Assembly: GCA_003281585.1 (NCBI GenBank) | Contig: QCBN01000004.1 | Coordinates: 62,001-126,000 of the forward strand | Direction of reading: 5' to 3' | DNA length: 64,000 nt | From: Prochlorococcus sp. AG-347-I15 | GTDB taxonomy: Bacteria; Cyanobacteriota; Cyanobacteriia; PCC-6307; Cyanobiaceae | Shown: positions 1-9,073 of the stretch, one piece after another | Layout of the letters: each line of letters starts with the position of its first letter | How positions within the stretch are numbered: position 1 is the stretch's first letter | Notes under the pieces: generated by a model | Database searches by the model: none | Seen by the model: only the letters and a program-made list of their open reading frames with translations | Told to the model about the DNA's origin: nothing | Position numbers and translations under genes: made by a program

Positions 1-268
1 TCCTAAGGCAAGAGCAAAAAATACTGGTGTTGAATATGCTCAAGGTTTAGTTGCACTAGGAGGAGATGATGAAGAACTTGCAAAAGAAAATATTAAAGTT
101 GATGTAAATGGTACTGGCGTTATTACTCTTTCAATCAACAATGTAGATTCTGATACAGACGAATTTGCTGGTACTTTTGAAGCTATCCAACCTTCAGATA
201 CTGATATGGGTTCAAAGGATCCACTTGATGTAAAAATAATTGGGGAGCTTTACGGAAGAAAGGCATAA
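1..268 (+). CDS. psbO: Photosystem II manganese-stabilizing protein PsbO, C-terminal end (5' truncated)
   Basis: The window opens inside a gene whose last 88 codons are visible, read in the frame starting at base 2 and ending with TAA at 266-268. The translated tail carries the end pattern of the extrinsic 33 kDa PSII protein (EFAGTFEAIQPSDTD, then DVKIIGELYGRKA). PsbO sits on the lumenal face of photosystem II and stabilises the Mn4CaO5 cluster. The signal peptide and N-terminal half lie outside the window. A GC hairpin with a T-run follows directly, so the gene probably ends its own transcript. The family assignment is from recognition of the C-terminal sequence and is fairly secure. Confidence 0.9.
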   Translation, partial: PKARAKNTGVEYAQGLVALGGDDEELAKENIKVDVNGTGVITLSINNVDSDTDEFAGTFEAIQPSDTDMGSKDPLDVKIIGELYGRKA

Positions 269-281
269 ATCTTACTTAATA

Positions 282-312
282 GAAAAAGGGGGTTAAACCC
301 CTCTTTTTTTTT
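282..312 (+). terminator. Intrinsic terminator of psbO
   Basis: A G5/C4 inverted repeat with a TTAAA loop lies 14-30 bases after the psbO stop and is followed by a run of about nine T. It has the usual form of a Rho-independent terminator and separates psbO from sat. Confidence 0.75.
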
Positions 313-341
313 CAAAATTTTTCTTTAATTAATTTAAAAAA

Positions 342-1517
342 ATGGAACTACAACAAAAAACTAAAACGGATACTAATGGACTAATTCCGCCTTATGGGGG
401 GGAACTAAAAAATTTAATTATCAAAGATAAAAACCTAAAAAATAATCTTATCTCTGAAGCTACTTATGAGTTTGAATGCAGCGAGAGAAATGCATGCGAT
501 GTAGAACTTTTGATGGTTGGAGCTTTTTCTCCATTGGAAGGTTTTATGGATGAAAATAATTACAATTCAGTAATTAACAATAATAGAGATACAAACGGGT
601 TGCTTTTTGGATTACCTATTGTATTTGATTCAAATAATGAAAAAGTAAAAGCTGGAGAGACAATATTGCTTACTTATAAAAAACAAAAAATAGCAGTTTT
701 AGAAGTTAGCTCTAAATGGGAACCTGATAAATCCTTAGAAGCTGAACTTTGTTATGGTACTAATTCTTTAGATCATCCTGCAGTTAAGATGATTTTTAAT
801 GAGAGAGGGAGATTTTATATCGGAGGAAGAGTTTATGGTTTCGAATTGCCAATTAGAGAATTCCCCTGCAAAACCCCAGAAGAAGTTAGATCAACACTGC
901 CATCAAATCATGATGTAGTTGCATTTCAATGCAGAAATCCAATTCATAGAGCACATTATGAATTATTTACTAATGCTTTACTCTCAGATAATGTCTCCTC
1001 TGACTCAGTTGTTTTAGTTCATCCAACTTGTGGGCCAACTCAACAAGATGATATCCCCGGAAAAGTTAGATATTTAACTTATAAAGAATTAGAAGAGGAA
1101 ATATCTGATGAAAGAATAAAATGGGCTTTTTTACCTTATTCAATGCATATGGCTGGGCCCAGAGAAGCTCTTCAACATATGATAATCAGGAGAAATTATG
1201 GCTGCACCCATTTTATTATCGGTAGGGATATGGCTGGCTGTAAGTCATCAGCAACTGGTGAAGATTTTTATGGCCCATATGATGCCCAGAATTTTGCGAA
1301 TAAATGTGCAGACGAATTGATGATGAAGACTGTTCCTTCAAAAAATTTAGTTTATACAAAGGAGAAAGGATATATCACAGCTGAAGAAGCTAAAGAATTT
1401 AATTATGAAATTATGAAACTTAGTGGTACAGAATTTAGAAAGAAATTGAGGAATGGCGAACCAATTCCTGAATGGTTTGCATTTAAAAGTGTAGTAGATG
1501 TTCTAAGACGCTCTTAA
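342..1517 (+). CDS. sat: Sulfate adenylyltransferase (ATP sulfurylase)
   Basis: This enzyme makes adenosine 5'-phosphosulfate (APS) from ATP and sulfate, the first step of assimilatory sulfate reduction. The 391-residue protein is the usual length of the homo-oligomeric Sat/Met3 family without an APS-kinase domain. The nucleotide-binding signature QCRNPIHRAH spans residues 196-205, and a GRDMAG motif follows in the C-terminal half. The ATG at 342 follows an A-rich stretch with no clear Shine-Dalgarno sequence. A separate APS kinase (cysC) is found at 61644-62282, so both sulfate-activation steps are encoded in the window but far apart. Confidence 0.96.
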   Translation: MELQQKTKTDTNGLIPPYGGELKNLIIKDKNLKNNLISEATYEFECSERNACDVELLMVGAFSPLEGFMDENNYNSVINNNRDTNGLLFGLPIVFDSNNEKVKAGETILLTYKKQKIAVLEVSSKWEPDKSLEAELCYGTNSLDHPAVKMIFNERGRFYIGGRVYGFELPIREFPCKTPEEVRSTLPSNHDVVAFQCRNPIHRAHYELFTNALLSDNVSSDSVVLVHPTCGPTQQDDIPGKVRYLTYKELEEEISDERIKWAFLPYSMHMAGPREALQHMIIRRNYGCTHFIIGRDMAGCKSSATGEDFYGPYDAQNFANKCADELMMKTVPSKNLVYTKEKGYITAEEAKEFNYEIMKLSGTEFRKKLRNGEPIPEWFAFKSVVDVLRRS

Positions 1518-1564
1518 TAATGTTTTATTATTAGTATCATGTAAATATTAAAAAATTATTTATC

Positions 1565-3418
1565 GTGAACAAACGTTGGAGAAACGTAGGACTTTACGTT
1601 CTAGCTGTTATTACTGTAATTTTTATTGGTACTTCTTTATTTGATAAACCAAGTACAGAAAATACTACAAAGACCTTAAGATATAGTGATTTTATAGAAG
1701 CAGTCCAAGATAAAGAAATCAGTAGAGTACTAATATCTCCAGATAATGCGACTGCTCAAGTTGTTGAAAATGACGGAAGCAGATCTGAGGTTAATTTAGC
1801 CCCAGACAAAGATTTATTGAAAATCCTAACCGAAAATAATGTAGATATTGCTGTAACTCCAACAAAATTAGCTAATCCATGGCAACAAGCTGTAAGTAGC
1901 TTGATTTTCCCTGTACTTTTGATTGGAGGCTTATTTTTTCTTTTCAGAAGATCTCAAAGCGGTAATGCTGGAGGTGGTAATCCTGCCATGAGTTTTGGCA
2001 AGAGCAAAGCCAGACTACAAATGGAACCATCTACACAAGTAACCTTTTCAGATGTTGCTGGTGTTGAAGGTGCAAAATTAGAACTCACTGAAGTCGTAGA
2101 CTTTCTTAAGAGTCCAGATAGATTTACTGCAGTTGGAGCAAAAATTCCAAAAGGTGTTCTTCTTGTAGGCCCTCCTGGTACAGGAAAAACATTACTAGCA
2201 AAAGCAGTAGCTGGAGAAGCAGGTGTCCCTTTTTTCTCAATATCAGGTTCAGAATTTGTAGAAATGTTTGTAGGTGTTGGAGCTAGCAGAGTGAGAGACC
2301 TTTTTGAACAAGCTAAAAAGAATGCTCCTTGTATTGTTTTCATTGATGAAATAGATGCAGTTGGAAGACAAAGAGGTGCTGGTATGGGCGGAGGAAATGA
2401 TGAAAGAGAACAAACATTAAACCAACTCCTAACTGAAATGGACGGTTTCGAAGGTAATTCAGGAATAATAATAGTAGCTGCCACCAACAGACCTGATGTC
2501 TTAGATTCAGCTTTAATGCGTCCTGGAAGATTCGATAGACAGGTAACGGTCGATAGACCAGATTACGCTGGAAGACTACAAATTTTAAATGTTCATGCGA
2601 AAGATAAAACACTTTCAAAAGACGTTGATTTAGATAAAGTTGCTAGAAGAACTCCGGGATTTACTGGTGCAGATTTAGCTAATCTTCTAAATGAAGCAGC
2701 AATATTAGCAGCTAGAAAAGACCTTGATACAGTTAGCAATGATGAAGTCGGTGATGCCATTGAGAGAGTTATGGCTGGTCCAGAAAAGAAAGATAGAGTC
2801 ATCAGTGATAAGAAAAAAGAATTAGTTGCTTATCACGAAGCTGGACATGCACTCGTTGGAGCATTAATGCCTGATTATGATCCTGTAGCAAAAGTTTCAA
2901 TAATTCCTAGAGGTCAAGCTGGAGGTTTAACCTTCTTTACTCCAAGTGAAGAAAGAATGGAATCTGGTCTTTACTCTCGTTCTTACCTTCAAAATCAAAT
3001 GGCTGTAGCTCTTGGTGGAAGAGTCGCTGAAGAAATAGTTTATGGAGAAGAAGAGGTTACTACTGGAGCTTCAAATGACTTACAGCAAGTTGCCAATGTA
3101 GCAAGACAAATGATTACTAAATTTGGCATGAGTGAAAAAATAGGTCCAGTCGCTCTAGGTCAATCTCAAGGTGGAATGTTTCTGGGAAGAGATATGAGCT
3201 CTACCAGAGATTTTTCTGAAGACACAGCTGCAACAATTGATGTAGAGGTTTCAGAACTTGTTGATGTTGCCTATAAGAGAGCTACAAAAGTTTTGTCAGA
3301 TAATAGAACTGTTCTGGACGAAATGGCTCAAATGCTAATTGAAAGAGAAACTATAGATACTGAAGATATACAAGATTTGCTTAATCGCTCAGAAGTAAAA
3401 GTCGCAAACTATATTTAA
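1565..3418 (+). CDS. ftsH: ATP-dependent zinc metalloprotease FtsH
   Basis: This is a membrane-anchored AAA+ protease, which in cyanobacteria is used in thylakoid quality control, including turnover of damaged D1. The 617-residue protein has an N-terminal membrane segment (about residues 8-24), a periplasmic or lumenal domain, a second membrane segment (about 108-127), Walker A GPPGTGKT at 202-209, Walker B ending in DEID at 261-264, and the zinc motif HEAGH at 424-428. It starts with GTG. It lies close to psbO and psbA. Cyanobacteria usually have several FtsH paralogues, and the window does not show which one this is. Confidence 0.96.
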   Translation: MNKRWRNVGLYVLAVITVIFIGTSLFDKPSTENTTKTLRYSDFIEAVQDKEISRVLISPDNATAQVVENDGSRSEVNLAPDKDLLKILTENNVDIAVTPTKLANPWQQAVSSLIFPVLLIGGLFFLFRRSQSGNAGGGNPAMSFGKSKARLQMEPSTQVTFSDVAGVEGAKLELTEVVDFLKSPDRFTAVGAKIPKGVLLVGPPGTGKTLLAKAVAGEAGVPFFSISGSEFVEMFVGVGASRVRDLFEQAKKNAPCIVFIDEIDAVGRQRGAGMGGGNDEREQTLNQLLTEMDGFEGNSGIIIVAATNRPDVLDSALMRPGRFDRQVTVDRPDYAGRLQILNVHAKDKTLSKDVDLDKVARRTPGFTGADLANLLNEAAILAARKDLDTVSNDEVGDAIERVMAGPEKKDRVISDKKKELVAYHEAGHALVGALMPDYDPVAKVSIIPRGQAGGLTFFTPSEERMESGLYSRSYLQNQMAVALGGRVAEEIVYGEEEVTTGASNDLQQVANVARQMITKFGMSEKIGPVALGQSQGGMFLGRDMSSTRDFSEDTAATIDVEVSELVDVAYKRATKVLSDNRTVLDEMAQMLIERETIDTEDIQDLLNRSEVKVANYI

Positions 3419-3439
3419 GCGTAAAAGTTTAATTTTTTA

Positions 3440-4066
3440 ATGAATAGTAAAGAGGATTCTTTTTCGAAGTTCCTGAAAAAAGAGTCTTTTTTTTTACTTA
3501 TAAAACCTAAAGATAATATTTACTCAAATACCTCTATAAGAAATTTATTTCTTGAGGAATTAGAAAGCTTAGTAAAATCTGGATTAAAGAATATTGAAAT
3601 AAGTTGGTCTAACAACGAAAATTGGTCAGATTTTGTATCCGATATCAAAATTAAATATCCAAGAATTAATTTAGGCTCTGCCTCCATAGTCAATAAGCAA
3701 TCAATAGAAGATTCTTTAAAAATTGGATTAAATTTTTCGATGATGAAATTTTGGGATAAAGATCTTTTCAATTATGCACAGTCAAAGAATTATTTATTAA
3801 TTCCTGGAATTAATAATTTAAAGGATCTTAAGGAAGCGATAAATTTAAATTGCAACATTATCAAAATTTACCCAATAAAAAGTAAAGATAGTTCTATAAA
3901 TATACTCAACTATCAAAATATTGATTTCATAGCTGCTGGAGGACTATCAATCAATGATGTAAAAACTTATAAATCTTTAGGATATAAAGCAATAGTGATT
4001 GGAGATAAAGGTTTTATAAATAAAAAATTTGATCCAAAAATATTTGAATGGCTCAAAAATAATTAA
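3440..4066 (+). CDS. KDPG/KHG aldolase-family protein
   Basis: The 208-residue protein has the size and pattern of the class I aldolase family that cleaves 2-keto-3-deoxy-6-phosphogluconate or 4-hydroxy-2-oxoglutarate. A Schiff-base lysine candidate is K142 in IKIYP, and a general-base glutamate candidate is E53. The phosphate-binding AAGG motif and the IPGI segment are also present. Other usual active-site positions differ: serine follows where the ExxxR arginine is expected, and GSAS replaces the GAGT-like motif. It lies 21 bases after ftsH. It could serve the Entner-Doudoroff route, but the substrate is not settled by the sequence. Confidence 0.75.
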   Translation: MNSKEDSFSKFLKKESFFLLIKPKDNIYSNTSIRNLFLEELESLVKSGLKNIEISWSNNENWSDFVSDIKIKYPRINLGSASIVNKQSIEDSLKIGLNFSMMKFWDKDLFNYAQSKNYLLIPGINNLKDLKEAINLNCNIIKIYPIKSKDSSINILNYQNIDFIAAGGLSINDVKTYKSLGYKAIVIGDKGFINKKFDPKIFEWLKNN

Positions 4067-4100
4067 ATAAAAGATAAATATAATTTATTTAACAAAACTA

Positions 4101-5198
4101 CTAATTATTCATTAAGCCACATTGAGCTTGATTCAGAAGTAAATGATCAGCAAGTACTAAGGCCACCATAGCATCAACCATAGGAACTGCTCTTGGTAGA
4201 ACGCATGGATCATGTCTACCTTTTGCTTTCATCAAAACTTCTTTACCTTCAGAATTTACTGTTTTCTGTTCTTTCCCTATTGTTGCTGTAGGTTTAAAAG
4301 CTATCTTCATCTCAATATTTTCGCCATTACTTATTCCTCCCTGTATTCCGCCAGAATTATTAGATATTGTTTTTAACTTCTTAATATCATCAGATTTAAT
4401 AAAGGCATCATTATGTTCGCTTCCTTTCAAATAAGTACCAGAGAAACCTGAACCTATTTCAAAGCCTTTCGTGGCAGGCAAAGACATCAAAGCCTTTGCT
4501 AAATCAGCTTCTAATTTATCAAAAACAGGCATTCCAAGGCCAGAAGGAACATTCCTGACTAAACATTCAATAACTCCGCCGCAAGAGTCTCCTTGACGCT
4601 TTAATTCCTTAATTCGCTCGATCATTTCTTTTGATACCTTTTCATCAGGACATCTAACAATATTAGAATCTATTTTTTTGAGAGAAATCTTCTCTTTATT
4701 TATATCAGAATCAATATCATGTATACGCTTTACCCAAGATAGTATATCAGTGTTACAGAAGCTTTTTAGTAATTGTTTTGCTACAGCACCTGCAGCTACT
4801 CTCCCAATTGTTTCTCTTGCAGAGGCTCTTCCACCGCCAGAACTTGCCTGAATTCCATATTTCAGATGATATGTACCATCTGCATGAGAAGGTCTAAATA
4901 CCTGCTCTAAATTATCATAGTCTCCTGGTCTTTGATCCTTGTTTCTTACCAACATAGCTATTGGAGTTCCAAGTGTTAGCCCTTCCTTTATCCCACTTAA
5001 TATTTCAATTTTATCTTCTTCATTTCGGGGTGTTGTAATGTCACTTTGGCCTGGTCTGCGCCTATCTAATTCATCTTGTATAAGATTAATATCTACTTTT
5101 AACTTAGGGGGACATCCATCAAGGATAACTCCTACTGCACCACCATGTGATTCTCCAAAAGTACTAACACGAAAAATTTTCCCAAAACTACTACTCAT
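4101..5198 (-). CDS. aroC: Chorismate synthase
   Basis: This enzyme converts 5-enolpyruvylshikimate-3-phosphate to chorismate with reduced FMN, the last common step to aromatic amino acids, folate and quinones. The 365-residue protein starts with the family pattern and has GESHG at residues 15-19, RRPGQ near 47-51, and the C-terminal [13 protein letters not shown] signature. Length is normal. It is convergent with the aldolase-like gene, with 34 AT-rich bases and no obvious terminator between them. Its product feeds menF (51172-52584), trpG and trpB in this window. Confidence 0.97.
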   Translation of the reverse strand: MSSSFGKIFRVSTFGESHGGAVGVILDGCPPKLKVDINLIQDELDRRRPGQSDITTPRNEEDKIEILSGIKEGLTLGTPIAMLVRNKDQRPGDYDNLEQVFRPSHADGTYHLKYGIQASSGGGRASARETIGRVAAGAVAKQLLKSFCNTDILSWVKRIHDIDSDINKEKISLKKIDSNIVRCPDEKVSKEMIERIKELKRQGDSCGGVIECLVRNVPSGLGMPVFDKLEADLAKALMSLPATKGFEIGSGFSGTYLKGSEHNDAFIKSDDIKKLKTISNNSGGIQGGISNGENIEMKIAFKPTATIGKEQKTVNSEGKEVLMKAKGRHDPCVLPRAVPMVDAMVALVLADHLLLNQAQCGLMNN

Positions 5199-5257
5199 AG
5201 AAATATCAAATGTTTTATCTATATATAAACATTATATGAAACCAATTGAAAATTAAA

Positions 5258-5286
5258 CAAAAAAAAGCCCCCAAAAAGGGGGCTTG
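5258..5286 (-). terminator. Intrinsic terminator of psbA
   Basis: A perfect eight-base-pair inverted repeat (AAGCCCCC / GGGGGCTT) with an A5/T5 loop lies just beyond the psbA stop. Read on the minus strand it ends in a run of T. It is among the strongest hairpin terminators in the window, fitting a highly expressed gene. Confidence 0.88.
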
Positions 5287-5306
5287 TACGTTTAAGAACT
5301 TTAAGC

Positions 5307-6389
5307 TTAACCGATAGCTGGAGCTGAAAGAGCTACTGTTGTAGACTCAGCTGCTGCTAGATCAAGTGGGAAGTTGTGAGCGTTACGCTCGTGCATTACT
5401 TCCATACCTAGGTTAGCTCTGTTAAGAACGTCACCCCATGTAGGAACAATCTTACCGTTTGCATCAACAACTGACTGGTTGAAGTTGAAACCGTTAAGGT
5501 TGAATGCCATTGTGCAGATACCCATTGAAGTTAACCATACACAAACAACTGGGAATACAGCTAAGAAGAAGTGAAGACTTCTGCTGTTGTTGAAACTTGC
5601 ATATTGGAAGATCAAACGACCGAAGTAGCCATGAGCTGCAACGATGTTATATGTTTCTTCTTCTTGTCCGAACTTGTAACCATAGTTCTGAGATTCTGTC
5701 TCAGTTGTTTCTCTGATTAGAGATGAAGTAACAAGTGAACCGTGCATAGCAGAGAATAAAGATCCTCCGAACATACCAGCAACACCAGCCATGTGGAATG
5801 GGTGCATAAGAATGTTGTGCTCTGCCTGGAAAACAAACATGAAGTTAAATGTTCCAGAGATACCTAGAGGCATTCCGTCAGAGAATGAACCTTGACCGAA
5901 TGGGTATACAAGGAATACTGCGAAAGCTGCTGAAACTGGTGCAGAGTATGCAACGCAGATCCAAGGACGCATACCTAAACGGTATGAAAGCTCCCACTGT
6001 CTTCCCATGTATGCTGAGATACCAATTAGGAAGTGGAAAATTACAAGCTGGTAAGGACCACCGTTGTATAACCACTCATCTACAGTAGCTGCTTCCCAGA
6101 TTGGGTAGAAGTGTAGACCAATAGCATTAGATGAAGGAACAACTGCACCTGAGATGATGTTGTTTCCGTATAGGAATGAACCAGCAACTGGCTCTCTAAT
6201 TCCGTCGATGTCTACTGGTGGTGCTGCGATGAATGCAACGATGAAGCAAGCCGCTGCTGTAAGTAGGCATGGGATCATTAAGACGCCGAACCAACCAACA
6301 TAAATTCTGTTGTTAGTTGATGTTACCCACTCACAAAACTGTGGCCAACCTTTTAACAGCGAAGAACGCTGCTGCTGAATAGTTGTCAT
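5307..6389 (-). CDS. psbA: Photosystem II reaction-centre protein D1
   Basis: D1 binds the P680 chlorophylls, QB and most ligands of the manganese cluster. I take the ATG at 6389 as the start, giving 360 residues beginning MTTIQQQR. The reading frame stays open to 6521, but that upstream part is the AT-rich leader and does not match D1. Five membrane helices, the [22 protein letters not shown] segment (within residues 79-100) and the [15 protein letters not shown] end are present, followed by a short C-terminal extension to be removed by CtpA. The residue equivalent to position 130 is glutamine, as in D1:1-type proteins. Only one copy is in the window. Confidence 0.98.
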   Translation of the reverse strand: MTTIQQQRSSLLKGWPQFCEWVTSTNNRIYVGWFGVLMIPCLLTAAACFIVAFIAAPPVDIDGIREPVAGSFLYGNNIISGAVVPSSNAIGLHFYPIWEAATVDEWLYNGGPYQLVIFHFLIGISAYMGRQWELSYRLGMRPWICVAYSAPVSAAFAVFLVYPFGQGSFSDGMPLGISGTFNFMFVFQAEHNILMHPFHMAGVAGMFGGSLFSAMHGSLVTSSLIRETTETESQNYGYKFGQEEETYNIVAAHGYFGRLIFQYASFNNSRSLHFFLAVFPVVCVWLTSMGICTMAFNLNGFNFNQSVVDANGKIVPTWGDVLNRANLGMEVMHERNAHNFPLDLAAAESTTVALSAPAIG

Positions 6390-6404
6390 GAGTTCGTAAA
6401 ATAT

Positions 6405-6420
6405 GTCTCTAAAGTGAGAC
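6405..6420 (-). promoter_or_regulatory. Small hairpin in the psbA leader near the start codon
   Basis: GTCTC and GAGAC arms separated by six bases lie 16-31 bases before the psbA ATG, where the ribosome would bind. No strong Shine-Dalgarno sequence is seen there. This is a candidate element controlling translation; the function is inferred. Confidence 0.4.
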
Positions 6421-6433
6421 GTGTAAATAAAAA

Positions 6434-6449
6434 CGGAAAACATTTTCCG
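6434..6449 (-). promoter_or_regulatory. 7-bp hairpin in the psbA leader
   Basis: CGGAAAA and TTTTCCG form a perfect inverted repeat around a two-base centre, starting a few bases downstream of a candidate -10 box. It would form a compact hairpin at the extreme 5' end of the psbA mRNA and could stabilise it, as 5' hairpins often do. The function is inferred. Confidence 0.45.
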
Positions 6450-6457
6450 CTTCGAAG

Positions 6458-6488
6458 ATTTTAGACCAAAATCGCTAAAAATGTGTAA
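6458..6488 (-). promoter_or_regulatory. Candidate psbA promoter
   Basis: On the minus strand a TAAAAT hexamer (6463-6458) is a possible -10 box, and TTACAC (6488-6483) a weak -35 candidate with a long 19-base gap. This would put the transcript start near 6451 and give a leader of about 60 bases containing both hairpins. Both hexamers are weak matches, so this is tentative. Confidence 0.4.
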
Positions 6489-6577
6489 TTTTTTTTCTTT
6501 AAGTAAACTTATTTTTTGCAATATCGAAGAAAAGAACCATCATATCTTAATATTTTCTTTGTTATTGAGGATTAAAC

Positions 6578-6706
6578 TTGGTAATAATCGAATGGCTTCT
6601 TAACGGAAAAAGATCGAAAGAGGTAGTTTCCCTAAGAGAGGCTAAGCATAGAAGACTGCAATTAGAGGCTTTTGGAGCTGTGATCTATTGGAGCGAAAGA
6701 ATTTAG
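6578..6706 (+). CDS. Small protein of 42 residues, divergent from psbA
   Basis: An open frame begins with TTG at 6578, preceded at good spacing by TTGAGG (6565-6570), and ends with TAG at 6704-6706. The product reads VIIEWLLNGKRSKEV, then VSLREAKHRRLQLEAF, then GAVIYWSERI. The composition (few Lys/Asn runs, two Trp, several Arg, Glu and Leu) and higher GC than the flanks look like real coding sequence rather than chance in AT-rich DNA. No domain is recognised. It shares the intergenic region with psbA and could be expressed from the same divergent control region. There is no upstream ATG in frame. Confidence 0.6.
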   Translation: MVIIEWLLNGKRSKEVVSLREAKHRRLQLEAFGAVIYWSERI

Positions 6707-6782
6707 GCTTTTGAGGATTAATAGTTAGCAAAAAAAAATAAAAGCATTAAATATTAAATAAACTTATCTATTTAATAATAAA

Positions 6783-6796
6783 TCCTTATTTAAGGA
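6783..6796 (-). terminator. Weak hairpin after the aspartoacylase-like gene
   Basis: TCCTTA/TAAGGA forms a short AT-rich inverted repeat 29-42 bases past the gene's stop on the minus strand, followed by a T-rich stretch. It is a weak terminator candidate only. Confidence 0.3.
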
Positions 6797-6824
6797 AATT
6801 AGTTTATTGTTCTGTTTTCTTAAT

Positions 6825-7730
6825 TTAAAGGCTTTCAAACTCATAAACCCATTGATTGTCAGAACTAATAACTTCTTTCTTCGTGTAGCTCATCGCAATT
6901 TTTTTTTCTTTATAAGCAACTTCGCCGATAAAAACAGGCCAGATCAATTGGTCTCCATCATATTTGTGAATTATTCCTTGGCTATTAAGAAATAATGGAT
7001 CTCCTTTCTTAATCAATTTCCAATCTTGGTTCATTCTTTCAGGATGAATTAAGCCATCAATATTTCCTTTTTCATCTCTTGGATAATCTATACTCCCTTG
7101 ATGAACATGAACAATCAATTCCTTTGGGAGTTCTATAAGGTTGTTTTTCAATTTATCTATCTCTTCCCTTAAAGATTTAATTATTATTAAGAATCTATTT
7201 ATGATATTTTGATCATAAAAATTTTGTGCGACAGCACCTATTTCAATGACTAAACCACATGGCCAAGCTTCTACAAGAAAGCCTGTTTGGGATTTATCTT
7301 TTTCGTGCAAATAAATAGGCAATCCAAATTTGTTCTGAAGTAATGCAGCTAAACAAAAATCTTTGAATCTCCTCCCATATAAAACAATACTTGTTCCCAT
7401 ATTTGCAGTAGTAGTATGTAAATCAATTGCAATTTGACAGGGTTTAGATCCCTCTATTCCGAATTTATCTACTAAAAAATTGGCTCTTTTATTTTCATAC
7501 AGGCTATTTTTGTGTTGATTAAAATTCTCACTTTCTTTAAAAGATCTATTTAAATCTACATCTATGTATCTGCACCCTTTTTCATAGGCAGCAGGATTAC
7601 CTATGATGTACTCATACTCAATACCATAATTTAAACTATTTTCCCCTCTTTTAAATTGCTTAACGGCCCAAACAGGATTAATTTCATTCCCATGAGTGCC
7701 TGAAACGATAAGTATTCTTTGAACAGTCAT
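6825..7730 (-). CDS. Aspartoacylase / succinylglutamate desuccinylase family amidohydrolase
   Basis: The 301-residue protein has the zinc-hydrolase start IVSGTHGNE, with candidate metal ligands H13 and E16. A later DLHTTTANMG segment supplies the third histidine and part of the substrate pocket, and an EIGAVAQ segment contains the candidate catalytic glutamate. The family removes acyl groups from N-acetylaspartate or related acyl amino acids. Length is close to the family norm. The true substrate in a cyanobacterium is unknown to me, so I give no firm symbol. It stands alone, divergent from the GST-like gene by 23 bases. Confidence 0.85.
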   Translation of the reverse strand: MTVQRILIVSGTHGNEINPVWAVKQFKRGENSLNYGIEYEYIIGNPAAYEKGCRYIDVDLNRSFKESENFNQHKNSLYENKRANFLVDKFGIEGSKPCQIAIDLHTTTANMGTSIVLYGRRFKDFCLAALLQNKFGLPIYLHEKDKSQTGFLVEAWPCGLVIEIGAVAQNFYDQNIINRFLIIIKSLREEIDKLKNNLIELPKELIVHVHQGSIDYPRDEKGNIDGLIHPERMNQDWKLIKKGDPLFLNSQGIIHKYDGDQLIWPVFIGEVAYKEKKIAMSYTKKEVISSDNQWVYEFESL

Positions 7731-7753
7731 TTTTTCTTTAAAAATAAAATTTT

Positions 7754-8698
7754 ATGCAAAATAAATACCTTATAAAGGCCACCAGAAAATTCTGGTTTTG
7801 GTTTTGGACGCAATTAATGAATGGCTTCGCACCATCAGATTTATATGGTAATTATAAAAGGCCTAAAGGTATAACAAATGGTAGTCAATACGATATCAAT
7901 AATGAGAATGGACAAATTTATTTATTGGTTGGGAATTCTTGTCCATGGTGTCAAAGAACTTTACTCGTCCACGAAATAAAACATTTATCTAAAAAAGTTA
8001 AAGTTATTTTTTTAAAAGCAGATGTTGAACATGGCGAATGGATTTTCAATACAAAATTTAAGGGATTTATGAGACTTTCAGACCTTTACAAAAAAGCTAA
8101 CAAAAAGATTATTTTTAGAGCGACATTACCTCTTTTAATTAGTTTTGTAGAAGATGAAGTAAATATTTTGTCTAATGAAAGTTCATATATAACAAGACTA
8201 CTAAATTCATTAAAAATTCAATTAAAATATCAGATATTAACTATTAAGGACTGTGATCAAAAATTTTTAGATTTAGTTAATAACAGTATTAATGATGGAG
8301 TATATAAATGTGGTTTTGCCAGAAACCAGACAGCTTATGAAAAATCAAGTCAAAATCTTTTCGCAGCATTAAATAAAGTTGAAAATTTACTACAGAAAAA
8401 CAAAGGGGACTGGATATTTGGAGAAGAGTTAACCTACGCAGATATTTACCTTTTTCCAACGCTTATAAGATGGGAATTGATATATAGCAGACTTTTCAAA
8501 TGTAGTGAACAAGAACTATCAAGTTTCAAAAAAATTATTGAATGGAGATTAAAATTCTTTAAATTATCTAATGTAAATAAAACATGCTTCGACAATGAAT
8601 GGAAAAAAGATTACTACAAAGCTTTATTCCCTTTAAACCCAAATCAAATTATCCCAGTTTTACCATCGCTAGAGGAAATAATTAGATTAGAGTCCTAA
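7754..8698 (+). CDS. Glutathione S-transferase-like protein with CPWC thioredoxin fold
   Basis: The 314-residue protein has an N-terminal thioredoxin-like domain with the redox motif C63-P-W-C66 and a C-terminal all-helical GST domain (TYADIYLFPTLIRWE segment). The layout resembles omega/xi-class transferases and glutathionyl-hydroquinone reductases, which mostly carry a single active cysteine. The second cysteine suggests dithiol chemistry. It begins 23 bases from the divergent aspartoacylase-like gene. The physiological substrate cannot be read from the sequence. Confidence 0.75.
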   Translation: MQNKYLIKATRKFWFWFWTQLMNGFAPSDLYGNYKRPKGITNGSQYDINNENGQIYLLVGNSCPWCQRTLLVHEIKHLSKKVKVIFLKADVEHGEWIFNTKFKGFMRLSDLYKKANKKIIFRATLPLLISFVEDEVNILSNESSYITRLLNSLKIQLKYQILTIKDCDQKFLDLVNNSINDGVYKCGFARNQTAYEKSSQNLFAALNKVENLLQKNKGDWIFGEELTYADIYLFPTLIRWELIYSRLFKCSEQELSSFKKIIEWRLKFFKLSNVNKTCFDNEWKKDYYKALFPLNPNQIIPVLPSLEEIIRLES

Positions 8699-8826
8699 AA
8701 AATATAAATCAATTTCGGAAAAACAAGAATGATGTTGTAATGAACACTTATTTAATTCATAGATAATGCAATTTTATAAGAAATTAACTATGTTATGTAT
8801 GTCTACTAAAGTACGAAAAGCTTAAA

Positions 8827-9045
8827 ATGAAATCCATTGACGAACACATCCAAAAAGATCAATCGGAAATCGAATCTGCAAAGGCAGAGGGCAATCTTCC
8901 AAAGGTCAGACATTTAACTGAAGAGTTAAAAGAACTCGAGGAATATAAGGATCATCATCCAGAGGATAAACACGACCCTAATGCTTTGGAACTTTTCTGC
9001 GATGCTAATCCGGATGAACCGGAGTGTCTTGTTTATGATGATTAA
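8827..9045 (+). CDS. cp12: CP12, Calvin-cycle redox linker protein
   Basis: CP12 is a small, mostly disordered protein that bridges GAPDH and phosphoribulokinase in the dark and so switches off the Calvin cycle. The 72-residue product has a charged helical N-terminal half and the family C-terminus, with C58 and C67 eight residues apart and ending ECLVYDD. The N-terminal cysteine pair found in many CP12s is absent. In the family the C-terminal pair binds GAPDH and the N-terminal pair favours PRK binding, so redox tuning should differ. A strong terminator follows. Confidence 0.93.
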   Translation: MKSIDEHIQKDQSEIESAKAEGNLPKVRHLTEELKELEEYKDHHPEDKHDPNALELFCDANPDEPECLVYDD

Positions 9046-9073
9046 GTTTAATTTGATCGATAATGAAAATAAA

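Noticed and set aside
1954..2802. Antisense frames within ftsH
   Set aside because: They come from codon bias of the AAA+ core and give proline/serine-rich products with no recognised pattern.
6390..6521. N-terminal extension of the psbA frame by 44 codons
   Set aside because: The frame is open by chance through the AT-rich leader. D1 always starts near MTT, and the leader holds hairpins and promoter-like boxes.
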